Positions 9,672 to 20,931 of a stretch of DNA of 64,000 nucleotides are shown in pieces (position 1 is the first letter of the stretch; each line of letters begins with the position of its first letter). Under the pieces are notes generated by a model that was not told where the DNA came from, searched no databases, and saw only the letters and a list, made by a program, of their open reading frames with translations. A program made the position numbers and the translations under genes. The DNA comes from Micrasema longulum (taxonomy: Eukaryota; Arthropoda; Insecta; Trichoptera; Brachycentridae), in the NCBI GenBank assembly GCA_022494885.1, contig JAGVSM010002829.1, forward strand, positions 21,424 to 85,423, in the 5' to 3' direction.

Positions 9672-9975
9672 ATCAACTGCTCCACAACTGTATAGCTTAT
9701 GTTAGGTTTTTGTTGTTTTCATTGTGTGTTTTGTAATATAAATAATATAGATGTACATAAATACCTTGTTTTTGAAACTGTCTGAATATTTGTTAATTAT
9801 GTTTGTTTTTTAAGTTAGTCTTCTTTGTTTATTCTCAAATGTAATTTTAAAAAAACTAAATTGTTAAGTGTGCTCGGCACGGGAAACCCCAGTGAGGTCA
9901 CATTATTTTTATTATTAATTATAGTTTGTAAGCGAAAAATATAAATAAATAAATAAATACATAAATAAATATACA
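9672..9975 (+). mobile_element. LINE family B 3' UTR
   Basis: Contains CTCGGCACGGGAAACCCCAG at 9872-9891 and ends in an AAATAAATAAATAAATAC tail. The same GC-rich block (CTCGGCACGGGACACCCCAG, read on the minus strand) and tail occur at 26510-26610, next to the homologous ORF end. Confidence 0.7.
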
Positions 9976-10305
9976 TATAAGAGCGGGCATATTGCCTTAA
10001 GCCATTTTCTTCCTGCCAACCCAAACCGTTCAGTTTGAGAAAATTACAAGTAGGTACACGGACATTTTAATTTTTTTATATTTTTATATATTTTTTTATA
10101 TGGGAGTTGTTTTATTATTTACCTTGCTTATAATATACAAGGTTTGAATATAAAAAAAGTGGATTTTTCTGCAATTAAATTTCTTTAAATTTATCTAAAC
10201 TGTTAGGACCAGGAGGGATATACTTATGTGGACCAATCGGGAACTTCTCAGCATTTGCTCGGACATATTGAATCTTATGATTTTATTCAAAATTAAAAAC
10301 AAAGA

Positions 10306-10563
10306 TTAACAAAAAAAAATAACAATACTATGAAGAGAGGAGAGTGGATGGGATGAAAAGTAGACGGATAGAGGAACTACTTGAATATTTAGATACTGAC
10401 ATTTCAATCTTGACTTAAATGTAAATAAAGAAGAGGCGTCTCTAAAACTAGTGTGTAGATTATTCCGGTAATACAGATAATGTAATATATCGTGAGTATA
10501 CTGGCAAAAAGATTTAACTCTCAAATTCCTATTTTGAGAAATCAAGCATTTAAGTTTTGTTCC
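10306..10563 (-). pseudogene. LINE reverse transcriptase C-terminus (family C)
   Basis: The minus-strand frame includes CQYTHDILHYLYYRNNLHTS then FRDASSLFTFKSRLKCQYLN. The second part matches the usual LINE C-terminal pattern (W-N-L-P...I...SL..FK..LK). There are no RT catalytic motifs and the fragment is short. Assignment rests on that one pattern. The next 450 bp to the right (minus-strand upstream) hold a GT-rich stretch at 10815-10895 but no recognised coding sequence. Confidence 0.45.
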
Positions 10564-10814
10564 AATTTTACTCTTTTATGTCTTACCTAGATATAGTAAA
10601 ATTTTAAGTGCTCATTTAAGAACATGTTTTTAATTTTTCTGTTTCTGAATTTTATATTAAGTAAATATTAAGTTATTTAAAGCTCTTAGCCTGAATAAAA
10701 TTCCGGGTATACGACTTAACCTTAAATTTATTTTTAAAACCACACATATAAGAAATTTAATATGACTAAGTGTATAGAAACCACAAATATACAGTAAACA
10801 TAAACAAATATGAA

Positions 10815-10895
10815 ATGAGTGTGTGTGTACATGTAAGAGGGTGGTTGTGCGAGGGTGAGGGTGTGTGCGAGGGCGTGTGTGTGAGTGTGGGTGTG
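10815..10895. repeat. GT-rich low-complexity tract
   Basis: Imperfect GTGTGTG/GAGGGTG repeats such as GAGTGTGTGTGTACATGT and GCGAGGGCGTGTGTGTGAGT. Its complement resembles the CA-rich tract in the LINE tail at 6040-6125. Confidence 0.6.
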
Positions 10896-11204
10896 AATAA
10901 GTATCAATTTTGTATCGTAAGAGTAGAGTGCATAAGTATTTGAAAATATTATTACATGGTAGAATTAAGACATTGTAAGAATTGTTTAATATAGAGAGTA
11001 CCTAAATAAACATAAAATACTTGCATTTAGTATTAATTTTAGAGCTCGAACTTAGAATTTAATTTTATTATAATGTCCTGGATGAACATAATTGATAGAA
11101 CAAAATGAATGTTAATTTCGGGAGAAGTGTACAAGTTTGGATTTTGTCTAAGGGAATTTACCAGTGCAGGATAATGCTGGAGATATTGCATAGATTTATA
11201 AACT

Positions 11205-11420
11205 ATTGAGTGTGTTGTCCAGATGTTTGTTTTAATAATGTTTATTTAATAATTTTGAATTTTTATTTTTGGTAAAATTTAATAATATGCTTGCTTCCAC
11301 TTTCAATTATGTTGTATCCCAACTCAACAGAGGGCTCTCGGTCTCATAGCATTAGGGATACGTTATCATTTTTAGAATGAAAGTTTGAATAATAATTATA
11401 TTAAATTGTATATTCTGGAC
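11205..11420 (+). repeat. LINE-type 3' region shared with 7425-7612
   Basis: Shares GTGTTGTCCAGATGTT, GCTTCCACTTTCAATTATGT and CTCGGTCTCATAGCATT with the earlier copy. No coding sequence. Confidence 0.5.
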
Positions 11421-11897
11421 AACGTTTTGTCTTATTAACAACATATTATATTTTATTGAGTCATTTCCTTTGATTGTTATTAACTGCAACCTAATATTGT
11501 TTTTTAAACTTTTTTTATTTATTTGTTAAGCAACTGTTCATTGTAATAGCTCCCAGGGTTAATGTATAAAAATAAAAACCCTGTAAGCTGAATTTTATTT
11601 TTTTTGCTTTCGAAATACGTTTTCTTTCCTATGTAGTAACGACTTTTTAAATTAAAAATGAAAGCAGTTTTTAGCTCACGTCTAAGTGTAAATAAGATTT
11701 TCAGACAGTTTCCGCAAATTTTAAAGCAATGAAAACCATTATTGTGTACTCTTGGACAATTATTTTTAATAAAAGTCCATTTGGGACACGAAAATTTTAT
11801 CAGCTGCGGTTTTATGAACTCCATTTTACATTAGGATGTTCGTGATGTAATTTTGCACTTGCTGGTTTTAATTGAAATTTTCGGTACGTGTTTTAGC

Positions 11898-12136
11898 AAT
11901 CATCATAATTTCCTTATCCGCGCCCAGTAGTGGTGCATAGGGCAGTGCATTAGTATTTCAACTGCTGCAAATCTGGAAGGAACGGTGATCAGTCTTACGC
12001 CTCATTCCAGGTACAATTATATATTTCAGTTTAGAACCACATTTTAAACAAATATTTCACATCGACCCTACCAAGAATCGAACCCAGAACCTCAGGCATG
12101 GTAAGCTAATGCGACAACCACTACACCACGAGGCAG
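11898..12136 (-). mobile_element. tRNA-derived SINE1, copy f
   Basis: Minus-strand SINE. Its tRNA-like head is at the right (CACTACACCACGAGGC complement, 12118-12135), with a B-box-like GGTTCGATTCT read on the minus strand at about 12085. The body contains the complement of GATCAGTCTTACGCC (11986-12000), and the tail contains the complement of GGTGCATAGGGCAGTGCATT. It matches the complete plus-strand copy at 19756-20020. Confidence 0.75.
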
Positions 12137-12139
12137 GTT

Positions 12140-12690
12140 TATCCCCACTCGATTTCTATTTTAAAGGTTTTTACCCGAGAGTAGTCGTCGAGCCAAAAAC
12201 AATCGTCCAAGGTTCTGGTTCTATTCTATTATTCTAATTGTATAAATTGCACAGAAAAATTATATTAAAAATATTTGTAACGATTATTTTGATATTTTTT
12301 TGGTTGTTCTTAAATGTTTAAATGTATAGATAAACTTCTAAAAAACTTCGATTAATTGTCCATTTTTAAAGCTTAATGACCCACTAACATATTTTTTCTG
12401 GGTAAATTTTATAAAATGAAAACTGATCCGAAAAATGTCAACCCTTCTCGTAATAAATCACACTGAACATTAAATTTCGTAAATTCGTAAATACAAATAG
12501 CTTTGTTCTTTCTCTATTACGAAGTGCGACCAATCTACCGAAATCATAAATTTTCACACGGTACATCATACTCGTAATAAAAAAGTTAAATGAAATTAAA
12601 ACTTCGGAAACTTATTTTATGAGAATAATGCCAATTCGAAAATAAATAATTATCGTTATAATAACCTTGTCTACACCTGATTGTGCATTG
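12140..12690. other. No recognisable feature
   Basis: AT-rich sequence with no open frame of note. A short motif at 12180-12215 resembles ones at 8895 and 44725. Confidence 0.4.
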
Positions 12691-12694
12691 CAAA

Positions 12695-13009
12695 CTGTAT
12701 TTATTTTATTTTATTGGTGTAGGTACACGGCGCGGCACAATGCCCTTTTTATAACCAAATTACATCAAATGCATCGTTTTGAAAAAAAAACCCAATTTTA
12801 AAAACAATTTTTTTTTATTATTAATAAAACATTTAATACAAAAATTACATATTATTTTGGACCGCACATAAAAAAAAATTTTTTTTTGACAATACATAAT
12901 ATCATACATAGTTAATACATTCGAAATGGTAAGAAAACATAATTGTATAAGAAACATAAAACACAATACTTTACACCATCTATATCAATTAAACTAGTAA
13001 TTATCACTA
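12695..13009 (-). mobile_element. 3' UTR and tail of the family D LINE
   Basis: Read on the minus strand it runs from the stop codon to CCAATAAAATAAAATAAATA at about 12695-12715, an A-rich LINE 3' end. The interior is AT-rich and non-coding. Confidence 0.5.
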
Positions 13010-13780
13010 TCAAAAAGATTTGAGAAATATTTTTTTAATTACGACACTTCTGGATTTTTTATTCAATTTTTCGTATTTTAGCTCATCGGGCGGTTTATTA
13101 TATTCGGAATGGCCAATATTTTCTAAAGATCTACTGCCGAATTTTGTTGAGCGAAACTTAGACACATGAAGATTCCCTGAGTAACGCGTATTGTAATCGT
13201 GAATATCATGACCAAATGTGTATTTTAAATTTGTGTGAGCAGAAAAGTTTATGATAATTAAAATAGTATTGGTTATGTCATGCAGTGGCATTACCTTGAA
13301 AGGAAGTATCTTTGTTTGTCGGTAGATATCCTTGACATAGGAATCCCATTTAAGTCCAAGAATGTTTCTTAGAGCTCTGTTCTGAAGAACTTGTATTTCC
13401 GAGATCTGATTTTTGCTGGCAAAACCCCATATGCATGATAGATAAGATAGGTGGGAATGAATCATAGCGCAGTAGACGGCAAACAAAACGGAATGAGGAA
13501 GCAAGCCTCGAAGTCTTTGCAATACGCCACTTACGGGTGCTATTTTTGATTTAACATGCTCAAATTGGTAGCTCCATGAATGTTTGGAGTCAATAAATAG
13601 TCCCAAGTATTTAATTACATTGGTATTTTCAATATAGCCAGTTCCGAGAGAAATATTGATATTTAAGTCCTGTTTGTTAGTCCGTCCGTAAGTCCGGTGT
13701 GAGCCGGTTAATAAACAATTGCTGGATGAGTAATTCGGACGGGGGCAGGGGGTAAACCGACGCGCAGTGTTTCTTTTCAT
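13010..13780 (-). pseudogene. Jockey-like LINE, RT thumb and C-terminal region (family D)
   Basis: A 256-codon minus-strand frame. From about residue 38 it matches the post-catalytic part of LINE reverse transcriptases: NVIKYLGLFIDSKHSWSYQF, then VYCAMIHSHLSYLSCIWGFA, then IQVLQNRALRNILGL, followed by YNTRYSGNLHVSKFRSTKFG. The first 37 residues (rich in Arg, Pro and Ser) do not look like RT, so the LINE part probably begins near 13665. The YADD catalytic block is absent, so this is 5'-truncated rather than intact, although the frame has no internal stop. That suggests a fairly recent insertion or a decay-tolerant fragment. A 3' region runs left to about 12695. Confidence 0.75.
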
Positions 13781-14335
13781 ACAAGCCAGACGTTAGAAAT
13801 TCCTTTTAGATTCTTAAACTATGACGTCATGGAGGTTTTTCCAGATAATTAGCGTGACAGTCATGCTTAATTTGGATGACTGATAGAAGATTTGACTAAT
13901 GGGTGCATTCGAAAGTATACATATTTTTTTCTGATTACAATTTGCTTTATTTTCTGTGTTGTGCTACGAACAAGGTTGTATTTTTAATTGTTGAATGTTT
14001 GTTTATGATTCCCAAAAATGGGAGGAATCTTTGAAAGGTATGTACTATGAATTTTTCTCACAAAATACGCAAATCGGGTAATTTTATGCCCCGTAAAAAT
14101 AACGTTTTAATAAAAAATATATTATACGTACGATATATTAACGAATTATTTGTCTAATCATTTTTTTTTAAATGTCGCAAATCATTTTATAAAAATTTAA
14201 TTCTTGACTCGTTTCCAGACAAGAGATTTTTTTATCGTTAAAGAGTTTATCGGCGCAAGATAAGTTTGTAGATGTGTATAATAGTGTAACATCCACCTGG
14301 TCCATGAAGAAGTATAGAAATTGAAAAACTAACAT

Positions 14336-14606
14336 TTTCTAGACGTTGCCTAGTATGTAGGTGAAATAATTCAATTAGATGAATCTCACCCGCATGAATA
14401 AAAGTTTCAGCTCTTTAACTTCACAATAATCAACAGATGAAAGAATTGAAAGAACATGGATGTTCAAATATGGGCAGAATGGTGAATGTTACACAGTGTG
14501 TAAAGTGGCCACTTAAACCATCCATTGACAGGTCATAAGCCCTGTAGATGCCTAGACTTCTTCATTACCTTATCTTAAATGTTCTTCATCTCTGTTGTAA
14601 TATGTT
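14336..14606 (-). repeat. Foldback family, copy 3
   Basis: Contains GATGAATCTCACCCGCATGA, GGCAGAATGGTGAATGTTAC, ACAGTGTGTAAAGTGGCCAC and GATGCCTAGACTTCTTCATT, the reverse complements of blocks in copy 1. A single arm with its central part. Confidence 0.65.
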
Positions 14607-14839
14607 AATATAATACTGTAATTAATAAATTTGAAATTAACCTAAACTAAAAAATCTAAAATTGTACGCTTTCACAGACTTTGACATAGATTTCAATTTC
14701 TTGAGAATTAAATATATTTATTTTACGGTATTATAACTATTTATCATACTAACCACAATTTTTCATTTTGTCAGTATGAAATACACCGCACAAGTGGGTT
14801 TCGAGACCTTTTATTTTTTTTACCGTCTAACTATTACGA

Positions 14840-14960
14840 ACCGAAACACTGTGCGACGGTCGTACGCCGCGCCCCCTGACCGACGAACGCGTGCCCCCCC
14901 GTAGACGGTCGGACGCCCCCGAACATCCACCGGCCCCCGACCGAATTGCCCGATACGCGG
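14840..14960. other. GC-rich island, unassigned
   Basis: About 120 bp of very CG-rich sequence (for example GTACGCCGCGCCCCCTGACC and CACCGGCCCCCGACCGAATT) in an otherwise AT-rich window. The minus-strand frame across it is Arg/Gly/Ser-rich and does not resemble a known domain. It could be a retrotransposon 5' region or a promoter-type CpG patch. Confidence 0.4.
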
Positions 14961-15499
14961 AATTCATATTACAGTTCTGATATATTGGATTCAATCTAAG
15001 CCTTGTAATATTAATTATAGGAATAAGTTGGATTAGAGTCTCGGAAATCATTCAAATACAGCAAAATTTTCTCTTGGATATTCAGCACAATTGTTGAGGT
15101 GGTATTATAAACTATTTCTAAGAAATTTGAGTTGTTTGAGGCTAATTACTATTGCCCTTTTTTTCTTTCCCATTATTTATTTATTTAAGGAAATCATACA
15201 GTCTTTATATCTTTTATTTATGTATGCTTAAAAGTTAGCCCGTGTTATGTTTTATATTTTTAGTTTATAAAACCCTTTTCAGTTTTCAACATTTTGGATA
15301 ACTTCACTTTAAAGTTTAGTTTACCGGTTTAGAATCCTGTTATGCCTTGTATTATAAACATAATATTATTTTTGTATTATGTCTTAATAGTGTTTTATGT
15401 TAACTATGTAACTTTATTTTTAAATTTTAAAAATATTTTTTAATAATTTTTATATTTGAAAAAAATATGATTAATTATGTTTCATGTGTAACTTTTTCT

Positions 15500-15585
15500 T
15501 ATTATATAGTATGTATAATGTAAAAGCCCCATGGGCGTCAACAGAAAGAAAAATAAATAAAATAAATAAATAAAATAAATACAAG
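15500..15585 (+). mobile_element. LINE 3' terminus
   Basis: GTAAAAGCCCCATGGGCGTC followed by A-rich AAATAAATAAAATAAATAAA-type repeats. The same end (AAAGCCCTTTGGGCGTTA) is seen on the minus strand at 36193-36245. The body is 5'-truncated. Confidence 0.5.
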
Positions 15586-15902
15586 GTACAAAAAGAAAAA
15601 TTAAAAAAAGTAAGACCAATTACAGATTTCACATTAATTTATTATGAATGCAGGAGGAGAGGGGAAAAACAATTAAATTCTAAAAATATGAAAATGTATA
15701 AATATTAAATAAAAAGTATATAAAAGGGAGAAGACATTGTGTAGCTCCAAGTATACTTTCCTCCCCTCTCTCTCTGCTTCCATGAACATTTATATTTCTT
15801 AGTAAAAATTCACAACCCACAATAATTAATTAGATGCAGGTAGTAGATGTGCATATGAATAAGTAAAAATTAAGAGTTGAAATTAAAAGTTAAAACTTTT
15901 GT

Positions 15903-15947
15903 TACATAAAGGTAAGATGATCAGTCTTACGCTTCAGAAGCCAGGAG
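15903..15947 (-). repeat. SINE1 fragment, copy h
   Basis: ACATAAAGGTAAGATGATCA and GTCTTACGCTTCAG match the body of SINE1 in reverse orientation. The head and tail are missing. Confidence 0.6.
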
Positions 15948-15949
15948 AG

Positions 15950-17040
15950 AAAAATAAGTAAATTATAAAGTCGAATTAAATTCTGACATAACTGTCAGTT
16001 TTGAAAACGAACGTCTAGATGCAGAGATAATGTTGCTAGATTCTGCCCTATTAATATACAAGTGCAGATGCTAGATACCCGTAAAAATGTTGCCGTTATA
16101 TAAAAAAAATAAAGTTGTTATATTTTTTCCACCCGTTTTATTATCTTCCTGATCCTGACGTATCGAGATGTCAAAAGAGCCAGCTTTGTAATCGCTCGTA
16201 GATAAATACAGACGAAAGTTATGCATGGTAATTGCATAAAGTCATATAAAGGTCATGTTCAAATAGTATTTTTTTTGCTGGAATTGGGATTTATTGGAGT
16301 TTATAATCGCTGTAAATTGGCCACTTTTTATCATATAGGCCTATTTTAAATATAACTGAGAACTGTTGTAAATTTTGATTCAGTAAGGAACGCGAACTAA
16401 ATTTACGGTATCATTCATTGGTTGGATTCGATTATATGACGTCGAGAAGACAAGTCGGTAGAACATACCGAGGTAGATAGAGATAGTGCAGAAGTTAAGT
16501 ATACCGTCTCGACACGTATTGTTGAATATAGCCTTTATAATCGTGGCCCTGAAGTATCTACAGTAATGTGTATCTAGAGACGCTAGATGATATTTCTGTA
16601 CGAGTACTGTGTTCGCTCAAACTTATATAATATCACCCGTACTTCCGAGATTGAGTATTTTCGTATTGCATAACTCGAATAATATAATATGGTTTTCCTT
16701 CCTTGATCCATGAAGGAAATATGCGTGTTCGGCCGGGCGCGGGGGCGGCGTACCGAGGACGCGTTGCCTATTGACTCACAAAACTGTTCTATTTTTAAAT
16801 TGAAACCACCCGAAGTAAGGGAGATGGACCTGCAATAAATCACTCCCAGGTTTATGGGGACATTAGCGGAAGAGGCGCGACACAAAAAGTTCACCTGCTA
16901 AATATCACGTTGCGAATTATTTTTTTGATTGGCCTTGATCGTGGCTCGTGGCCATGAAAAACCACTCAAACCGTGTAATTTTAAACAACATAGAACATAT
17001 TGAAGAGTGGAGAAAGTATAAGTCTTCACGCAAAATTATA
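15950..17040. other. No recognised feature; one GC-rich patch
   Basis: Includes a GC-rich patch at 16728-16765 (GGCCGGGCGCGGGGGCGGCG). A 103-codon minus-strand frame covers 16583-16894 but I cannot relate it to any family. No repeat terminus seen. Confidence 0.35.
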
Positions 17041-17044
17041 AATA

Positions 17045-17084
17045 TATTGTGCAGTGTGTAAAATGAGAACTTAACCCGCCGACG
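17045..17084 (+). repeat. Foldback copy 4, left piece
   Basis: TGTGCAGTGTGTAAAATGAG then AACTTAACCCGCCGACG matches the foldback arm ACACTGTGTAAAGTGGCCAC..AACCAGCCAACGAC. It is interrupted at 17085 and resumes at 17977. Confidence 0.55.
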
Positions 17085-17976
17085 CACTATGGAAAATGGT
17101 AGAACAACGACATATCATAAGTGATTTTTACCAATGTCGCTACTTACACATTTTGATATATTTTTTACATAGTTTAAGAGTCAAACTATAAAATAATATT
17201 AGAATTTTAAATTATGTAAATATTATTTTAAAAATTTTAATATCACAAACTGAAAACGGATACCATTTTAAATCTGTTCACTTTATCACTTTTAAGTTCA
17301 TTTCTTATTGAACTTTCCCTTGGAGGAATAGATATAAAGTATTATATATATCCAAAAAGTTCATCTTTTAAACATCATAAAACAACTTAACATTTTATTT
17401 TTTTATGAATACATTGAAATAATTATGCAATAAAATAATATTTAAAAAAAAGTTCATCGAGACTTTTGACAGTCACCCACGTCTCCCCATGCGACCTGCG
17501 TTTAATTTTGTTTTGTAGTCTAGGTATTCATAAAATACATTGATAAAAATTAGCTGCCAAAATTTGCCATGAAGTTATTGTGAAAAATGTGATAAAAGTC
17601 AGAAAACCAAAAACCGCTGTATATGGCGGCGGTTTCAAGTGTAGACTATTTATAAAAAAATATTTTCGAATTATTATATCATTTATTGATATTATTGATA
17701 GGTATTTGTCATTTTATAATAATAATAATTATAATAACCCATCGATATTATTAAAATTAGTTTGTATACATATTATAATCAAATGAACACCATTTTTTAT
17801 GTTTTCAATATTATTTTGAATATTTTAGTGTATGAAAATAAAAATATCGTAAAAAAATTCATTTGAAGCATTTAAGACTATTTCATATTCGTGTATTTTT
17901 TTTATTTATATACTTCTAAAAATAAAAGAGTTGTTGTTGACTTTTGATCCGAAACCTACCTTTATTTTCCATAGTG
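17085..17976. mobile_element. Transib-like non-autonomous element (892 bp)
   Basis: Begins CACTATGGAAAAT at 17085 and ends ATTTTCCATAGTG at 17976, a perfect 13-bp terminal inverted repeat. It is flanked on both sides by CGACG (17080-17084 and 17977-17981). Termini starting CACWRTG and GC-rich 5-bp duplications of the CGNCG type are hallmarks of the Transib superfamily, the relatives of RAG1. The interior has a 68-codon frame (17580-17786) without transposase motifs, so this copy is non-autonomous. It sits inside foldback copy 4 and is therefore younger than that host repeat. Confidence 0.75.
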
Positions 17977-18055
17977 CGACGCGACGATAGGCCGTAAGCC
18001 CGGCAAATGCCTAGTCTGCTATATTGCCTTTTCTAAAATATCCATCTCGGTTATA
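17977..18055 (+). repeat. Foldback copy 4, right piece
   Basis: After the target duplication, GATAGGCCGTAAGCCCGGCA, AATGCCTAGTCTGC and TATTGCCTTTTCTAAAATAT continue the foldback arm where the left piece stopped. Confidence 0.55.
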
Positions 18056-18317
18056 ATTCAGTAAAACTCCATCATCCGGATTGATGAGTGCCAGATTTCA
18101 TTGCTTTTTAAATAATTAAGCGAATTGGAATCACATTACCATAAACATATACATTTTATATTTAAATCACTTTGTTTCAATATTTCCTTTAGTCCACTGT
18201 TGTCTAGTTTTTAGTGTATTCATCTCAAATTATGCTTTCCATCCTTAAACGACAAAAATACTTGATTTATTAATTCCATATGTGTAGCATAATACTGATG
18301 GAATAAAAAAGAATATA

Positions 18318-18423
18318 ATTCATTAGTTTAGTAAATCCTGATAAAGAAGCTTATATACCATTAAAACCGGTGGGTAGAAAAAAAAAGTGGTCGGAAACAA
18401 ACTTGTTTTATTTATTTTATTAC
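18318..18423 (+). mobile_element. Penelope-like right end, degenerate
   Basis: CTGATAAAGAAGCTTATATA, TTAAAACCGGTGGGTAGAAA, then GTGGTCGGAAACAAACTTGT and TTTATTTATTTTATTAC align with the right arm at 1088-1174. The Penelope ORF is not visible upstream. Confidence 0.6.
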
Positions 18424-19194
18424 TTAAACATGTTCAGCAAAGCTAATTACTCAATTAAATCAAAATTGAAACTTCCTCTACTTTTTTATTTCCTGATAAC
18501 ACGTGTGACTGGAATATTTGACAATCCGGGTGACTTGAGTTCGGATAAATGGAGTTCTACTGTATTTAGTATTTTTTTTACATCTTGACAAAAGAACATT
18601 CCAAAACCGGTTGGCATATTAAGTTCAATTTGTAAGTTATTTATTAAGCTGACATGTTTTTATATCTTATTATTTTTAATTGAGAATTTGTAATTTGATA
18701 AAATATATTTGTAATTTATGTATAAATTGTATTTCAACAATATTACTCATAAATTTGTATTCGATATTTGTAATTATATTATTTTAATAGTGACGTCTGT
18801 TGCTATTGAAATATAAAACGTATACTTTTTATTTTATTTATTGTGTCAACCGCGTATTATTGAGTTTTTAAAATTTATTATAAAATGAAAATTTGCCGAT
18901 TGTTTTTATTTGTAGTTGACATTATTTGTTCATTTAGTAGAGTAAAGTTGGTAAAAGATGTTGTTTACGAGTCTGTTTAAAATATGTAAAAAAATAAAAT
19001 ACAAATAAACAGCCTTTTTAATATGCCTTATAATCCAATGAGGCATCATATTTATTTTAGATATATAAATGTATTATATAAGTCGGATTCACACATTAAT
19101 TCTCTGTTCCTGAGAATTCATTCTCTCGGGAACAAACACATCGATTATCAAAAATGATATGTAAAAGCCAATAAAATAAAAAATGAATAAAAAT

Positions 19195-19472
19195 TGTATT
19201 ATTTTATTTAAATTATTTTTTGACAATTCTTGATGGAATTCCATTGTAATGATGTAATAACTTATATTTACATATAAGTTATTAATTAAAAAATACTTGG
19301 TACACTTCCACTTATTTATTTTGACCAATTAGCGCTTGCACCCTCTAATGGACATCTTCAGACTGGTTTGGTCGAGGGTAAAAGCGCTAATTGGTCAAAA
19401 TAAATAAGTGGAAGTGTACAAAGTATTTTAAAATTCATAACTTATATGTAAATATAAAATATTATATCATCA
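19195..19472. mobile_element. Two Penelope-type arms facing each other (97-bp inverted repeat)
   Basis: 19249-19345 is nearly the reverse complement of 19374-19470, with a 28-nt spacer. The minus strand of the left arm continues into ACCAGTCTGAAGATGTCC, a decayed hammerhead-like core (GCAA in place of GAAA). The two opposed reading frames that begin MVKINKWKCTKYF in both directions are by-products of this symmetry, not genes. The outer left part matches 3024-3100. Confidence 0.7.
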
Positions 19473-19755
19473 AAAATGGTATTGTTTGTTCATCAATGTT
19501 TATCGTTTTCCGGTTATTTCCATTTCTTTGGGGAGGCACCCGTCGTTCTCGGTTTTTATTAAAAAACAAAGTTATATTCTCGACTCGATCACCACATAAG
19601 TTTTGAAGTTTATCGCCATCTTTATCGACATTTTTTTACTTTCCTCAACGCCAAAATTAACTTGCGCTATTCCTAGAACTAGTTAATTTTATCAGTTCTT
19701 TTTGTGCCATTATGTCTTATTAATATAAATCAAATAAATAAATGTAGGTTACAAT

Positions 19756-20020
19756 TCGGCTTCGTGGTGTAGTGATCAGCGTGTTTACCTGCCATGCAAG
19801 AGGTCCCGGGTTCGATTCCCAACGTGGTTGACGTGAAATATTAATTTAAAAACGTGTTTTTATACTAGAATATTTCATTGTCCCTGGACTGGTACCTGAA
19901 ACGTAAGACTGATCATCTCACCTTCATGTAACAAAATGATCAAGATACGCTGCGATTGGTGTACCGATGCAGTACCCTATGCACCATTAGGTTCGGAAAG
20001 GGAACAACGATGATGAATAA
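19756..20020 (+). mobile_element. tRNA-derived SINE1, copy a (full length)
   Basis: The tRNA-like head has an A-box-like TGGTGTAGTGATCAG (19765-19779) and a B box GGTTCGATTCC (19809-19819). The body contains ATTTCATTGTCCCTGGACTG and GTAAGACTGATCATCTCACC. The tail contains CGATGCAGTACCCTATGCAC and ends near GATGATGAATAA. At least eight other copies or fragments lie in the window. The boxes are internal RNA polymerase III promoter elements. Confidence 0.85.
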
Positions 20021-20025
20021 ATCTG

Positions 20026-20105
20026 TCTCTTGAGTCTAAAAGGGCCAATGTCAATTATTATTTTTTCTTCCTAACATTTTGAACAGGGTCAATGTTAATT
20101 AAAAT
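20026..20105 (+). repeat. Short dispersed repeat R2, copy 1
   Basis: TGAGTCTAAAAGGGCCAATG and TTTTTTCTTCCTAACATTTT match 29658-29745. The first part is also found inverted at 29846-29890. A second SINE1 tail-like piece follows at 20122-20166. Confidence 0.5.
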
Positions 20106-20931
20106 AAATATATATTTATATTTGACTAGCCATATGCATCATTGGGTGCGGAAAGGGAATGATGATAATTTTCACTTATTATTATTTTAGTATGAAAGCT
20201 TTTACGAAATGACTTATTTCTGAGATAATATTAATGAATGTATTTATTTTTCAAAGTAATTTGTTTCAAATTACGTGCTCGGATATTCTACGTGTTTTCA
20301 AATGTATGTAAATTGGAATAATTTTTTGTATACCATTTAACTTCTGAGTGCGTGACATCCAACCTAATGGGATTGTAGCATGGCCTGTTTTCATCGTTCG
20401 TTTTGACTTTTGCATATTTTTTTATCTTATATATTTGCACGTTGCTTACTATTTCAATAGTCTTTACTCAGATAAACATCAATGTCTAGCTTTATATGCC
20501 GTGTCAGCTGTAAGGGAATTCGTGTAACTGAATATCGCACGGAACACAAGACCCGCCAACAGAGGGCGCTGTCACAACAGCTGTCCAACAGCCTCCAGGT
20601 AATACGTGACGTCAAAAACTCAGTCAAAAAAATATAAGTAATCTTCTGTTTCTAAACAGTTTATTATCAGGTGCTCAAAAAAAGGACTGGTTAAAAATTT
20701 ATTGTGTAATTATATATCGGATAAAGAAAGTCTAATAATATTTTAAATGAATTTTTAAAATTATGTTTTTTTATAAATTTTGTAACTAAATGTGATGTAA
20801 ATGATCTAATGAACTAACTTACTAAAGCTTTAGTTAAAAAATAAAAAAAATAATAATATAACTAAATTAAAATGTGTTTTTTATGTATCTATTTTGATAA
20901 TTATTAAGTATGTGGAGATAAGTCCGCCTCG

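Noticed and set aside
19756..19830. Possible tRNA gene with A and B boxes
   Set aside because: It is the head of a SINE with several dispersed copies and lacks a complete cloverleaf. The same applies to 29397, 55410 and 61442.
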